This document shows, piece by piece, positions 1 to 16,955 of a DNA stretch of 64,000 nucleotides. Both the position numbers and the translations under genes were made by a program. The first letter of the stretch is position 1, and the number at the start of each line of letters is the position of its first letter. This stretch comes from Bradyrhizobium sp. WBAH42 (GTDB lineage: Bacteria > Pseudomonadota > Alphaproteobacteria > Rhizobiales > Xanthobacteraceae), in assembly GCF_024585265.1 (NCBI RefSeq), contig NZ_CP036533.1, positions 5,961,001 to 6,025,000 of the forward strand, read 5' to 3'. Below the pieces are notes generated by a model. The model was not told the origin of the DNA, searched no databases, and worked only from the letters and a program-made list of their open reading frames with translations.

Positions 1-560
1 TTGAGGCCGTTGGTGTTGTGGCTTTCGGTCGCGATGTCGGAGCGCGCCATCACCTTGAAGAAGCGCTTTGCGATGGCGTCCTCGACCTCCTCGTCGAGCA
101 CCTGCTCGGCCGTCTTGTAGGCCCAGGGATGCTCGTTGTCGTGCGCGCCGACGCCCTCGTAATATTCCACCGGCGACATCACCTCGGCGCAGCGCTTGCG
201 GAAGGTTTCGATCGCGGCCGCAGTCTTGGCGCCGTATTTGCGGCGCATGCCTGGAACGTCGTTGAGCAGCTCATCGCCGAACTGGACCTGCTCGGCATCC
301 ATCGGAATGGTCTGGAGTCCGAAATGCTGGATCAGCTCGCGCAAGGGGTCCGGGCCCGTCATCGAGTAGTCGTAGATCTCAGCAACGCCGGCCTCGTACA
401 TCGCGGGCGCCGAATCGAACGTGCGCGTGACGATCTTGCCGCCGAGCCGGTCGGAGGCCTCGTAGATGGTGACGCGGCAGAGGTCGCCGAGCTTGCGCTT
501 CAGGTACCAAGCGCTCATCAGCCCGCCGGGGCCGCCGCCTACGATTGCAAGATCAAGCAT
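1..560 (-). CDS. FAD-dependent oxidoreductase (amine-oxidase type), N-terminal part only
   Basis: The gene runs off the left edge, so about 186 N-terminal residues are visible. The protein begins MLDLAIVGGGPGGL, a Rossmann dinucleotide-binding motif (GxGxxG) starting near residue 8. An acidic 'YEASDRLGG' stretch follows, which is the usual second FAD-binding strand and loop of amine oxidase / phytoene desaturase-like flavoproteins. The visible part is soluble, with no signal peptide. The ATG at 558-560 is the only sensible start. It lies downstream of the rpoC terminator, so it is probably a separate transcription unit. Substrate cannot be told without the C-terminus. Confidence 0.8.
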   Translation of the reverse strand, partial: MLDLAIVGGGPGGLMSAWYLKRKLGDLCRVTIYEASDRLGGKIVTRTFDSAPAMYEAGVAEIYDYSMTGPDPLRELIQHFGLQTIPMDAEQVQFGDELLNDVPGMRRKYGAKTAAAIETFRKRCAEVMSPVEYYEGVGAHDNEHPWAYKTAEQVLDEEVEDAIAKRFFKVMARSDIATESHNTNGL

Positions 561-695
561 GAGAGTTCCGTGGTCTTCCGGCCCTGCCCCCTTCACGGGA
601 CCACCGGTCTAAGTCGCCTTAGCAGAAGCGCTTTTGCGGCTGAAGGAAAGATGAACAAAGGGCGATCCTGCATCGCAGCAAGCAAAGAAAGCAGC

Positions 696-722
696 AAAAA
701 GGCCGGCAAAAGCCGGCCTTTT
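696..722 (-). terminator. Rho-independent terminator after rpoC
   Basis: A perfect 7-bp stem (GGCCGGC / GCCGGCC) with an AAAA loop at 701-718 is flanked by an A-run on the left and a T-run on the right. On the minus strand it reads as a hairpin followed by five T residues, 32 bases after the rpoC stop. It ends the rplJ-rplL-rpoB-rpoC transcript. Because it is symmetrical it could also stop plus-strand transcription. Confidence 0.88.
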
Positions 723-753
723 CATTGTCCTCGGTATTCCTACGGATGAACGA

Positions 754-4950
<4,197 letters not shown>

Positions 4951-5079
4951 CGTCTTCTCCTCGCGTGCCGGTCGCCTCCGGCCGCAAATTCGAAAATCAC
5001 TTCTGCACGGCACTCTGCCCTCAAGGCCTCGGGCGGGGCGCCGATGCCCGGCCGCGAAGGCCGGGCATGACAGGTCGAA

Positions 5080-9204
<4,125 letters not shown>

Positions 9205-9634
9205 CGTGGCCTCTCATTTTCGTCGCCCGCCCTGGGCGCACCGTCCGGAACGCGGCTGCCACCGCTTTCCGGGTTGAATTTTCGAACCCGTCTTGGGGGC
9301 CGGAGACGCAGTTTCAGGCGCCGATGTCCTGAATCTGTTCTTCAGACCTTCAAAACGCAAAACGACGCGCGGGGCGCAGATGCGCGCCCGCCCGTCACAA
9401 CGATCATCTTCACGGACTGCAAAAGCCCGAAATAGCCTGCTCTCCCAACGGCTTACAGGGAAATCCGGCATCCCTGCCCACCGCGCTTTCGTGCTGCCGA
9501 CCCGATATGGGGCGACAATAGTGCAGATTCGAGGGTCAAACCCTCAAATCCCCACACTTTTTCGTGTTCGGCCCGCGTCGGATCGTTCCGTCGCACGCCT
9601 TTTGCATCCGGTCCACCCTCGCGAAGGGGGACCA

Positions 9635-9669
9635 GGATCCCGGGCAGAGCCGTTGCCCGCCCGGGATCC
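9635..9669 (-). promoter_or_regulatory. Stem-loop in the rplL-rpoB spacer (attenuator or processing site)
   Basis: An 11-bp perfect inverted repeat (GGATCCCGGGC / GCCCGGGATCC) with a 13-nt loop starts 17 bases after the rplL stop codon. No T-run follows on the minus strand, so it is not a full Rho-independent terminator. In E. coli the rplL-rpoB gap holds a partial attenuator and an RNase III site that adjusts the ribosomal protein to polymerase ratio. A similar role here is inferred from position. The rest of the 9205-9634 gap shows no gene. Confidence 0.55.
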
Positions 9670-9685
9670 CACCAGTAAGCAGTGC

Positions 9686-10063
9686 TTACTTGAGCTCGAC
9701 CTTGGCGCCAGCCTTCTCGAGCTGGGCCTTGATCTTGTCGGCTTCTTCCTTGTTCACGCCTTCCTTCAGCGGCTTCGGAGCACCCTCGACGAGGTCCTTT
9801 GCTTCCTTCAGGCCGAGACCGGTGATGGCGCGGACTTCCTTGATGACCTCGATCTTCTTGTCGCCGGCGGAGGCCAGAACGACCGTGAACTCGGTCTTCT
9901 CTTCCGCCGGAGCGGCGGCAGCGCCACCAGCAGCCGGGCCGGCCACGGCGACAGCCGCGGCAGCCGAAACGCCCCACTTCTCTTCGAGGAGCTTCGCGAG
10001 TTCGGCAGCTTCGAGCACGGTCAGGCTCGAGAGGTCGTCAACGATCTTCTGCAGGTCAGCCAT
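9686..10063 (-). CDS. rplL: 50S ribosomal protein L7/L12
   Basis: Stalk protein of the large ribosomal subunit, 125 aa. It has the N-terminal dimerisation helix (residues 1-35), an Ala/Pro/Gly-rich flexible hinge (about 36-52), and the factor-binding C-terminal domain with KKIEVIK and [13 protein letters not shown]. The rplL start lies 54 bases after the rplJ stop. The last codons overlap a 15-base near-palindrome at 9675-9689. Confidence 0.98.
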   Translation of the reverse strand: MADLQKIVDDLSSLTVLEAAELAKLLEEKWGVSAAAAVAVAGPAAGGAAAAPAEEKTEFTVVLASAGDKKIEVIKEVRAITGLGLKEAKDLVEGAPKPLKEGVNKEEADKIKAQLEKAGAKVELK

Positions 10064-10117
10064 TGTTCAGTTTCCTTGAGTGTAAGTCTGGTTCGGGTTT
10101 GAGTTTTGCGAAGGGCG

Positions 10118-10636
10118 TCAGGCCGCTTCGCCCTTTGAGGCATGAGCCTGGATGACGCGCGCGAGCTTGCCCGCGGGCGCGTTGGCGAGCTGGGCCAGCT
10201 TGGTCGCCGGGGCCACGATGAGGCCGACGATCTTGCCGCGCAGTTCGTCAAGCGACGGCAGCGAGGCAAGCGCCTTCACGCCGTCGACATTCAGGACGGT
10301 CTTGCCCATCGATCCGCCGACGATGACGAACTTCTCGTTCGCCTTGGCGAATTCAATGGCGACCTTCGGCGCCGCTACCGGATCGTTGGAAGTCGCGATC
10401 ACGGTCGGCCCCTTCAGCATGGGGCCGATGGCAACGACGTCAGTGCCTTCAAGAGCAATTTTGGCGAGACGGTTCTTCGAGACCTTCACCGCAGCGCCCG
10501 CCTGCTTCATCTGCTGGCGCAGCTTCTGCATCTGGGCGACGGTGAGGCCGGAATATTGAGCAACGACCGCGACGCTCGTGGTCTTGAAGACCTCATTGAG
10601 CTGTTCGACCGCTTCTTTTTTTGCCGCTCGTTCCAC
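10118..10636 (-). CDS. rplJ: 50S ribosomal protein L10
   Basis: Base of the L7/L12 stalk and autogenous repressor of its own operon. The frame is open further upstream, but the GTG at 10636 is the best start. It gives [13 protein letters not shown], 172 aa, the family length and N-terminus, and has a GGAGAG ribosome binding site eight bases upstream. The protein contains the SKNRLAKIA segment and the C-terminal L12-binding helix ([11 protein letters not shown]). It is the first gene of rplJ-rplL-rpoB-rpoC. Confidence 0.95.
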   Translation of the reverse strand: MERAAKKEAVEQLNEVFKTTSVAVVAQYSGLTVAQMQKLRQQMKQAGAAVKVSKNRLAKIALEGTDVVAIGPMLKGPTVIATSNDPVAAPKVAIEFAKANEKFVIVGGSMGKTVLNVDGVKALASLPSLDELRGKIVGLIVAPATKLAQLANAPAGKLARVIQAHASKGEAA

Positions 10637-11219
10637 AGCAAGCTCTCTCCGGTTGGCGGTCATCGCGAGAAGCGGGACCGCCGGGTTGCACCCATCGTCC
10701 CGCCCAAACCTGAACCTCCGGGTCAAAAACCCATCGGACACGCCGGGCAAGACGACAATTCAAAGCCTGCCCTCCGGGAGCCCAAGGGCCCACGGCGTGT
10801 CGAGGTCCGAACCAGACCCGTTTCGCAAAGTCAGCCCTTAAAGCTGGATGCGAAGTGAAATCCGGTCTTCACCCGTCTATGCAGGCCATGCGATTAAGCC
10901 GTTGAGGAATCGAAATTCTTCGCGGGCGCCTGCAGTCTTGGACAGGACGAGGCCAGCCGGCGAACCGCCCGACCTCTGCCCGCATCCCTGCCAACCGACG
11001 GGTTTGCCTTCCTTTTCGGGCAAATCCTTGCGGACGTCCTGAAAAGGAATGATCTCCTGTCGTGTCGGGTTTTCGGAATGCGTGCACGAACGCGCCTGCC
11101 GAGGCCGGCACGTCCGGAGGCGGTTCTTTAACCGCTCGGAGCCTGCTTGCCAAGAGCAAAATTCACACCAGTTCCAATCGATTGCCGGTTGGGTTTGAGA
11201 TGGCCCAACAAGGACCGGT
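10637..11219 (-). other. Untranslated region upstream of rplJ (probable promoter and L10 leader)
   Basis: There is no supported gene in these 583 bases between the dehydrogenase stop and the rplJ start. By analogy with other bacteria the 3' part should hold the mRNA leader bound by L10-(L12)4, and the 5' part the main promoter of the rpoBC operon. I could not pick a convincing -35/-10 pair. A 6-bp stem at 11120-11135 (GCGGTT / AACCGC, 4-nt loop) 85 bases after the dehydrogenase stop may be a weak terminator. Confidence 0.45.
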
Positions 11220-12173
11220 TCAGGCCGATTTGACCCTATAAGGCAGCGGCTTGCCCTCGAAGAACGCCGTCAGGTTGGCCAGCACGCAGTTCTGCATGGC
11301 GACGTGCGAATCCAGGGTGTGGCCGCCGATATGCGGGGCGAGCACGACGTTGGGAAGGGCCGTCACCGCGTCCGGCGCGTGCGGTTCCTTCTCGAAGACG
11401 TCGAGGCCGGCCCCCGCGATGGTCTTGTCGGTGAGCGCCGCGACCAGGGCCTTCTCGTCGATGACCGAGCCGCGGGAGATGTTGACGACATAGCCGTCCG
11501 CGCCGAGGCGCTTGAGGATATCGGCGTTGACGACATGTTGGGTCTCGGCCCCTGCCCGCACCGCGATCATCAGGACGCTGCACCAGTCGGCCAACGCCTC
11601 CAGCGATGGGAAATATTGATAAGGCAGATCGTATTTGGTGCGGCTGAAATAGCCGACCCCGCTCTCGAAGGCGGCGCAGCGCGCCGCGATCTTGCGGCCG
11701 ATCTCGCCCATGCCGTAGACGCCGATGCGGCGCCCGGGCATGCCGGCCTGGGGCCGCATCATCGGCGATTGTTTCGAGGCCGCCCAATCGCCGCTGCGGA
11801 CATATTGGTCGGCCACCAAAATCCGCCGCGTCGTCGCCAGCATCAAGGTCATCGCGATGTCGGCGACGGAAGCCGCATTGGCGCCCGGGCTGTGGCCGAC
11901 TGCGATGTTGCGGCTGGCCGCTGCCTTCAGGTCGACGCCGTCATAACCGGTGCCGTAGCAGACGATGGCGCCGAGCTTCGGAAACAGGTCCATCGCCTCC
12001 GCACCGAACGGCGAGCCGCCCGCGGTGAGCAGCGCGCGGATGCCGTTGAGCTCCTCGACCGGAAACACCTCGCGCGCCGGCTTGCCGCCGGTGTCGAGCA
12101 GCTCGAACCGCTCGGCGAAACGCGCCATCATCGACTTGGGAAAGCGCGAGTAGATCAGGACCTTGTCAGTCAT
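11220..12173 (-). CDS. D-isomer-specific 2-hydroxyacid dehydrogenase
   Basis: NAD(P)-dependent oxidoreductase of 317 aa, reducing a 2-keto acid such as glyoxylate or hydroxypyruvate or working in reverse. The Rossmann motif GMGEIG is near residues 154-159. The catalytic triad is Arg234 (NISRG), Glu263 (FEKEP) and His281 (APHIGG). The substrate-loop GTGYDGVD near 74-81 is typical of the GyaR/GhrB branch. It lies between rplA and rplJ, where most bacteria have no gene. It follows a strong hairpin, so it is probably expressed only weakly by read-through or from its own promoter. Exact substrate unknown. Confidence 0.9.
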   Translation of the reverse strand: MTDKVLIYSRFPKSMMARFAERFELLDTGGKPAREVFPVEELNGIRALLTAGGSPFGAEAMDLFPKLGAIVCYGTGYDGVDLKAAASRNIAVGHSPGANAASVADIAMTLMLATTRRILVADQYVRSGDWAASKQSPMMRPQAGMPGRRIGVYGMGEIGRKIAARCAAFESGVGYFSRTKYDLPYQYFPSLEALADWCSVLMIAVRAGAETQHVVNADILKRLGADGYVVNISRGSVIDEKALVAALTDKTIAGAGLDVFEKEPHAPDAVTALPNVVLAPHIGGHTLDSHVAMQNCVLANLTAFFEGKPLPYRVKSA

Positions 12174-12208
12174 TGTTGTTGTTTCCGGTCAGCGGCGCCA
12201 CAAACGAC

Positions 12209-12242
12209 GAGGGGCGGAATCGGTCACCCGATTCCGCCCCTC
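12209..12242 (-). terminator. Strong hairpin after rplA
   Basis: A perfect 15-bp stem (12209-12223 with 12228-12242) encloses a 4-nt loop, 21 bases after the rplA stop. The base after the stem on the minus strand begins a T-rich but not uninterrupted stretch (GTCGTTTGTGG). It probably terminates or attenuates the rplK-rplA transcript before the hydroxyacid dehydrogenase gene. Confidence 0.7.
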
Positions 12243-12263
12243 GCCTCATGCAATTTCCAAACC

Positions 12264-12956
12264 TCAGCCGAGAATGGTGCCCGGCTCGACCTTCACGCCG
12301 GGGCCCATCGTCGAGGACACCGCAACGCGCTGGATGTAGGTGCCCTTGGAACCGGCCGGCTTCGCCTTCGAAACAGCATCGGCCAGAGCCTTGATGTTCT
12401 CGACCAGCTTCTCCTCGGAGAACGAGGCCTTGCCGACGCCGGCCTGCAGGATGCCGGCCTTCTCGACGCGGAACTCGACCGAGCCGCCCTTGGCGCCCTT
12501 CACCGCACCGGTGACATCCATGGTCACGGTGCCGATCTTCGGGTTCGGCATCAGGCCGCGCGGGCCCAGCACCTTACCGAGGCGGCCGACCAGCGGCATC
12601 ATGTCGGGAGTGGCGATGCAGCGGTCGAAATCGATCGTGCCGTTCTGCACCTTTTCGACCAGGTCCTCGGCGCCGACGACGTCGGCACCGGCGGCCTTGG
12701 CTTCGTCGGCCTTGGCGCCGCGGGCGAACACGCCGACGCGCAGCGTACGGCCGGTGCCGTTCGGCAGGGTCACGACACCGCGGACCATCTGGTCGGCGTG
12801 ACGCGGATCGACGCCGAGATTGATCGCGACCTCGATGGTCTCGTCGAACTTCGCTTTCGCGCGCTCCTTGACCATCTTGATGGCGTCCGCGAGCGGGTAA
12901 AGCTTTTCGCGGTCAATGCCTTCGCGGGCTTTGTTCAAACGCTTTCCGATTGCCAT
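12264..12956 (-). CDS. rplA: 50S ribosomal protein L1
   Basis: L1 stalk protein of the large subunit and translational repressor of rplKA, 230 aa. The N-terminus is [15 protein letters not shown] and the second domain contains [10 protein letters not shown]. The C-terminal '[17 protein letters not shown]' is characteristic. It starts 6 bases after the rplK stop, so the two are translationally linked. Confidence 0.98.
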   Translation of the reverse strand: MAIGKRLNKAREGIDREKLYPLADAIKMVKERAKAKFDETIEVAINLGVDPRHADQMVRGVVTLPNGTGRTLRVGVFARGAKADEAKAAGADVVGAEDLVEKVQNGTIDFDRCIATPDMMPLVGRLGKVLGPRGLMPNPKIGTVTMDVTGAVKGAKGGSVEFRVEKAGILQAGVGKASFSEEKLVENIKALADAVSKAKPAGSKGTYIQRVAVSSTMGPGVKVEPGTILG

Positions 12957-12962
12957 AGCCGC

Positions 12963-13391
12963 TTACCCCGCAACTTCCAGACCCATCGAACGGGCCGAGC
13001 CCTCGACCATCTTCATGGCCGATTCGATGGTGTCGCAATTCAAGTCCTTCATCTTCTTCTCGGCGATCTCGCGCACCTGCGCCTTGGTCACCTTGCCGGC
13101 CTTGTCACGGCCCGGCGCCTTCGAGCCGGACTGGATCTTGGCAGCCTGCTTGAGGAAGTAGGACATCGGCGGCGTCTTCATCTCGAAGGTGAAGGAACGG
13201 TCCGCATAGATGGTGATGATCACCGGGATCGGGGTGTTCTTCTCTTCCTTCTGGGTCTGGGCGTTGAACGCCTTGCAGAACTCCATGATGTTGAGACCGC
13301 GCTGACCGAGCGCGGGACCGATCGGGGGCGAGGGATTCGCCGCACCGGCCGGGACCTGAAGCTTCAGGTATCCGGTCACTTTCTTTGCCAT
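12963..13391 (-). CDS. rplK: 50S ribosomal protein L11
   Basis: L11 of the GTPase-associated centre, 142 aa. The proline-rich N-terminal domain ([17 protein letters not shown]) and the rRNA-binding C-terminal domain ([23 protein letters not shown]) are complete. It is separated from nusG by 131 bases. That gap holds a UUCG hairpin and, just upstream of the AGGAG ribosome site, a GCCGGC / GCCGGC stem at 13408-13422 that may be part of the L1 binding site. Confidence 0.98.
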   Translation of the reverse strand: MAKKVTGYLKLQVPAGAANPSPPIGPALGQRGLNIMEFCKAFNAQTQKEEKNTPIPVIITIYADRSFTFEMKTPPMSYFLKQAAKIQSGSKAPGRDKAGKVTKAQVREIAEKKMKDLNCDTIESAMKMVEGSARSMGLEVAG

Positions 13392-13491
13392 GTATCACTC
13401 CTGTTGTGCCGGCAGAGCCGGCGGTTTCAGGTTCGTGGTCGGGATCAACGGGCGGCTGGCAACCGCCCTCGTCCTCCCACGGCCTCTTGTT

Positions 13492-13513
13492 GCGCGAGAC
13501 CGAAGCCTCGCGC
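13492..13513 (-). promoter_or_regulatory. 9-bp stem with UUCG tetraloop between nusG and rplK
   Basis: On the minus strand the RNA folds as nine pairs (one G-U) closed by C(UUCG)G, an exceptionally stable tetraloop. It begins 10 bases after the nusG stop. No U-run follows. It may protect the secE-nusG mRNA end or partly stop transcription before rplKA. Confidence 0.5.
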
Positions 13514-13522
13514 GTTACCCGA

Positions 13523-14077
13523 TCAGACCTTCTCGACCTGACCGAATTCCAGCTCGACCGGAGTGGCGCGGCCGAAGATCGACACCGCGACCTTCACGCG
13601 CGAACGCGCCTCGTCGATTTCCTCGACCACACCCGAGAACGAGGCGAACGGGCCGTCGGCCACGCGCACGTTCTCGCCGATCTCAAACGACACCGACGCC
13701 TTCGGCCGCTCCACGCCCTCCTGCACCTGGTGCAGGATGCGCATGGCCTCGGCTTCCGAGATCGGCATCGGCTTGTTCTCGGCGCCGAGGAAGCCCGTGA
13801 CCTTCGGCGTGTTCTTGATCAGATGGAATGCCTCGTCGGTCAGCTTCATCTTCACCAGCACGTAGCCGGGGAAGAACTTGCGCTCGGCGTCGATCTTGCG
13901 GCCGCGGCGCACTTCCGTGACCTTCTCGGTCGGAACCAGCACCAGTTCGAACAGCTCCTCGAGCCCGCGCTGCTTGGCCTGCTCGCGGATCGATTCGGCG
14001 ACCTTCTTCTCGAAGTTCGAATAGGCGTGGACGATGTACCAGCGCTTGTCGGACACTTGAGCGGTTGCTGTTGCCAT
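13523..14077 (-). CDS. nusG: Transcription termination/antitermination factor NusG
   Basis: Binds the RNA polymerase clamp and links it to Rho or ribosomes, 184 aa. The N-terminal NGN domain (RWYIVHAYSNFEKKVAE) and the C-terminal KOW domain (VADGPFASFSGVVEEID) are complete. Its ATG overlaps the secE stop by one base (TGATG), so the pair is translationally coupled. Confidence 0.98.
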   Translation of the reverse strand: MATATAQVSDKRWYIVHAYSNFEKKVAESIREQAKQRGLEELFELVLVPTEKVTEVRRGRKIDAERKFFPGYVLVKMKLTDEAFHLIKNTPKVTGFLGAENKPMPISEAEAMRILHQVQEGVERPKASVSFEIGENVRVADGPFASFSGVVEEIDEARSRVKVAVSIFGRATPVELEFGQVEKV

Positions 14078-14268
14078 CAGTGAATGCCCAGAAGGTAGGT
14101 GATGAGAACACGGATGATCTGGTCGGCGGCGAAGAAGAAGATCGAGGCCACGGCGACCATCACGAACACCATGATGGTGGTGATCGTGGTCTCACGGCGG
14201 GTCGGCCAGGTGACCTTGGCGGTCTCCGAGCGCACTTCCTGCAAGAACTTGAACGGGCTGACTGCCAT
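14077..14268 (-). CDS. secE: Preprotein translocase subunit SecE
   Basis: Small essential subunit of the SecYEG channel. The short single-spanning form is 63 aa with an amphipathic helix (FLQEVRSETAKVTWPTRRET) and one membrane segment at about residues 29-58. The frame also has a TTG five codons upstream at 14283. Neither start has a strong ribosome binding site, and I chose the ATG at 14268 from the usual N-terminus MAVSPFKF. Confidence 0.95.
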   Translation of the reverse strand: MAVSPFKFLQEVRSETAKVTWPTRRETTITTIMVFVMVAVASIFFFAADQIIRVLITYLLGIH

Positions 14269-14424
14269 CGCTTGAGACGCCAATAAGGATTTCAGGGATC
14301 CGAACAGCCGCCGTTGGCCCAGCCCTCTGTCTCGAAGGATGAGCCGGAAACCGGGCTCGATTGTTCGGGGATTTCAAGGCCGCGCCGGAAATCCGCGTCT
14401 AACGGGCCGGCTGCGAGTGCGGGG

Positions 14425-14453
14425 TATCTACTGCGGATGGGGCCAAAGGTCAA
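14425..14453 (-). promoter_or_regulatory. Sigma-70-type promoter for secE-nusG
   Basis: On the minus strand there is TTGACC, exactly 17 bases, then TAGATA, ending about 157 bases before the secE start. It lies between the glycan island and secE, so secE-nusG need not depend on read-through from tRNA-Trp or from the island. The remaining bases of 14269-14574 show no gene. Confidence 0.6.
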
Positions 14454-14574
14454 GGTAGAGAGAGTTCGCCCGGGCAGGCCGCCTTCCCCGAATGGCCGTG
14501 CAGAAGCCATCTGGATCAAGGACTTGTCGTCCGCCCGCAAGGCGCCCCCAGGAGGCTATCCGAAGCCCGGCCCG

Positions 14575-15843
14575 TCAGTCGGCCCGGTCGACCATGGAAA
14601 TCCCCGGCAGCGGCACCACGAACTTCCCGCCATCGGCGAAATAGCGGGCGTGCTTGGCCCGGATCGGGTCGACATAGCGCCAGGCGAAGACCACCACGAA
14701 CGCCGGCTTCCGCTCGTAAAGGGCGGCAGGCGGCAGGATCGGGATGTCGTAGCCGGGTCCGGCCATCACCTTCCCCTTGTTGGGGTCGTCGTCCACCAGG
14801 AAGTCGATCTTGTTCTCCAGGCCGAACTGCGGCAGCAGCGTCGTGGTTCCCACCGACACGCCATAGCCGGCGACCAACTGACCGCGCGCATGGGCGGCAT
14901 CGGCCATCGCGACCAGTTCGTCGCGGATGGCGGCGATCCTCTTCACATACGGCGCATAATAGGCCGGCTGATCGACACCGAGCCGTTCTTCCTCCGCAAC
15001 GAAACGCGCGACCTCGGCCGACGGCTTCTTGGCGCCGCCGGCGCGCTGCACGGTGACGCGGATCGAGCCGCCCTTGGTCCAGATGTGCTGGACGTCGATC
15101 AGCTCCATGCCCAGCCGGGCGAAGAAACGGATCAGCGGCTTAATGTTAAAATAGGACAGATGCTCGTGATAGACGGTATCGAGCAGGTTCTTCTCGGTGA
15201 CGTCGACGCCGTATTGCGTTTCGAAGACGAACAATCCGTCCGGCGCGAGCACGTCACGAACCCCGATCACCAGCGGATCCAGATTGTCGACATTGGCGAT
15301 CATGTTGTTGGCGATCACGACGCTCGCCGCGCCATGGCTCTGCAGGATGCGGCGACCGATGGCATCGGTGAAGAAATCGCCGATGGTCTCAATGCCCGCC
15401 TCCGTGGCGCGCCGCGCGATGTCGACGGCGGGATCGACGCCCAGCACCCGCATGCCGCGCTCCTTGAAGAATCCGAGCAGCGATCCGTCATTGCTGCCGA
15501 GCTCGACCACCAGCGAACCCGGCGCGATGCCGAAACGGCTGACGACGTCGTTGGCATAGCCTGCGAAATGCTCGCGCAGGCCGAGCGAGAGCGAGGTGGT
15601 ATAGACGTAGTTTCGGTACTGGATCTCCGGATTGCCGACATGGAGAATCTGGAGGTGGCCGCAATCCCGGCACAGATGCAGCGACATCGGCACCGCAGCC
15701 CGGAAGACGGGATCGTCGACGCTGGCATTCGGCACCTGGAAGTTCGGCGTGCCGATGGGCATGCCTGCCATCGGGACGACCAGCTCTTGGTTGTCCGAAT
15801 GACAGAGGCGGCAGGTATTGCGGACGTAGAACAGGTTTTTCAT
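14575..15843 (-). CDS. SAM-dependent sugar C-methyltransferase with N-terminal zinc-binding domain
   Basis: This 422-aa protein has the three parts of the NDP-sugar C-methyltransferase family (NovU/TylC3 type). The first is an N-terminal zinc domain with Cys11, Cys14, Cys58 and Cys61. The second is a class I SAM domain with VVELGSNDGSLL at about 112-123. The third is a C-terminal C-methyltransferase domain with the 'GYGVSVGTTTLL' loop. Such enzymes add a methyl to a carbon of a keto-sugar nucleotide, giving a branched sugar. The frame is open further upstream, but the ATG at 15843 gives MKNLFYVRNTCRLC, placing the zinc motif at the usual distance. A paralogue lies at 33038. Confidence 0.82.
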   Translation of the reverse strand: MKNLFYVRNTCRLCHSDNQELVVPMAGMPIGTPNFQVPNASVDDPVFRAAVPMSLHLCRDCGHLQILHVGNPEIQYRNYVYTTSLSLGLREHFAGYANDVVSRFGIAPGSLVVELGSNDGSLLGFFKERGMRVLGVDPAVDIARRATEAGIETIGDFFTDAIGRRILQSHGAASVVIANNMIANVDNLDPLVIGVRDVLAPDGLFVFETQYGVDVTEKNLLDTVYHEHLSYFNIKPLIRFFARLGMELIDVQHIWTKGGSIRVTVQRAGGAKKPSAEVARFVAEEERLGVDQPAYYAPYVKRIAAIRDELVAMADAAHARGQLVAGYGVSVGTTTLLPQFGLENKIDFLVDDDPNKGKVMAGPGYDIPILPPAALYERKPAFVVVFAWRYVDPIRAKHARYFADGGKFVVPLPGISMVDRAD

Positions 15844-15925
15844 CGTGCAACCGAAAAATGAGATACGCGCGCGAGTGAGATCATCCCACCCTGTGAAGAC
15901 CAGTTCGGCAACGGGCTGAAGCGGG

Positions 15926-16942
15926 TCATGGGTGGCTCGAGGCCTCATTGCCCAGCCCGTAACTGGGTGCGTCCTCTGCCGCCTTGGCCGCCTTGTCGGC
16001 CGCATACGAGCCGCGCTCCCGACTTGCCAACCAGATTGCGCCACCGGCCAGCCCGATGATCACGCTGATGGCGCCCAGCAGGAGCGATATCGACAGCGCC
16101 TCCTCGGACGGCACACCCGCCAGACCAAGGCAGGCGACCATCGCTCCCTCGCGAACGCCCCAGCCGCTGATCGAGATGGGGACGGCCGTGAGCAGCACCA
16201 CCGGCGGAATCAGGATGCCGGCGTCGAGGACAGAGAGCTGCGCTCCGACACCGCGCGCCAGGGCGTAACAGGCCGCGGCGGTGACGAGGTGGATGAGGAG
16301 CGCCGATCCGAACAGCAGCGCGCGATGATCGGACTGCAGGAGCAAGAACCTGACCAGCGTTCCGAACCGCACGAAGCTCGCGATCGCGGGCAGCGCGATG
16401 AAACGCTTCGGCAGACGGTCGAGCGTCAACAGGACCACCGTGCCGGCGACGCCCGCCACCGTCAGTCCGCCGATGGCCAGGATCGCGGCCTGATTCGACA
16501 CGCGTGACAGCAGAAACGGCAATCCGGCCACCATCAGCACGATCAGCCCGATCAACGCCGTGAAGCGGTCAGCTGCAACGCCCTTGACCGCCTCGGGCCA
16601 CTGCACGTCGCGTTGGCGCAGCAGCCACATCCGCACCGCATCCCCGCCGACCGACGACGGCAACACCTGATTGAACCAGAGGCTGATCATGAGAATCCGC
16701 CAGCCCGCGAGCCAATCCAGCGACACGCCGAGCGCGCGCATGATCAGCTCCCACCGGCCGTTGAGCAGGAAGGTCTGAAAGAAGATCAGCGCAAGCGCGA
16801 CGACGAACAGGACCGGATCGACCGAGACGAGATGATTGCGCAACTGGCGCAGGTCGAGACCACGCGCGATGTAGACCAGCACGGCGATCGACAGCAGCAG
16901 CTTCACCGAAAACAGGGCCGCATGCTTGAATCGCGTCCGCAT
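15926..16942 (-). CDS. Lysylphosphatidylglycerol synthase TM-region / flippase-like membrane protein
   Basis: Polytopic inner-membrane protein of 338 aa with about eight hydrophobic segments. It belongs to the LPG_synthase_TM (YbhN/AglD-like) superfamily, seen in 'FNQVLPSSVGGDAVRMWLL' and the late 'ISGWGVREGAMVA' motif. Members lacking the soluble synthetase domain are common in polysaccharide clusters and are suspected lipid or glycolipid transporters. The ATG at 16942 was preferred over 16978 because a GAGGCGG site precedes it and it does not overlap the next gene. It is paralogous to the protein at 29560. Confidence 0.78.
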   Translation of the reverse strand: MRTRFKHAALFSVKLLLSIAVLVYIARGLDLRQLRNHLVSVDPVLFVVALALIFFQTFLLNGRWELIMRALGVSLDWLAGWRILMISLWFNQVLPSSVGGDAVRMWLLRQRDVQWPEAVKGVAADRFTALIGLIVLMVAGLPFLLSRVSNQAAILAIGGLTVAGVAGTVVLLTLDRLPKRFIALPAIASFVRFGTLVRFLLLQSDHRALLFGSALLIHLVTAAACYALARGVGAQLSVLDAGILIPPVVLLTAVPISISGWGVREGAMVACLGLAGVPSEEALSISLLLGAISVIIGLAGGAIWLASRERGSYAADKAAKAAEDAPSYGLGNEASSHP

Positions 16943-16955
16943 CAAGATGCCCGCC

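Noticed and set aside
18..749. Plus-strand frame at the left edge
   Set aside because: It lies opposite the FAD oxidoreductase start and reads through the rpoC terminator. The minus-strand flavoprotein has a real Rossmann motif.
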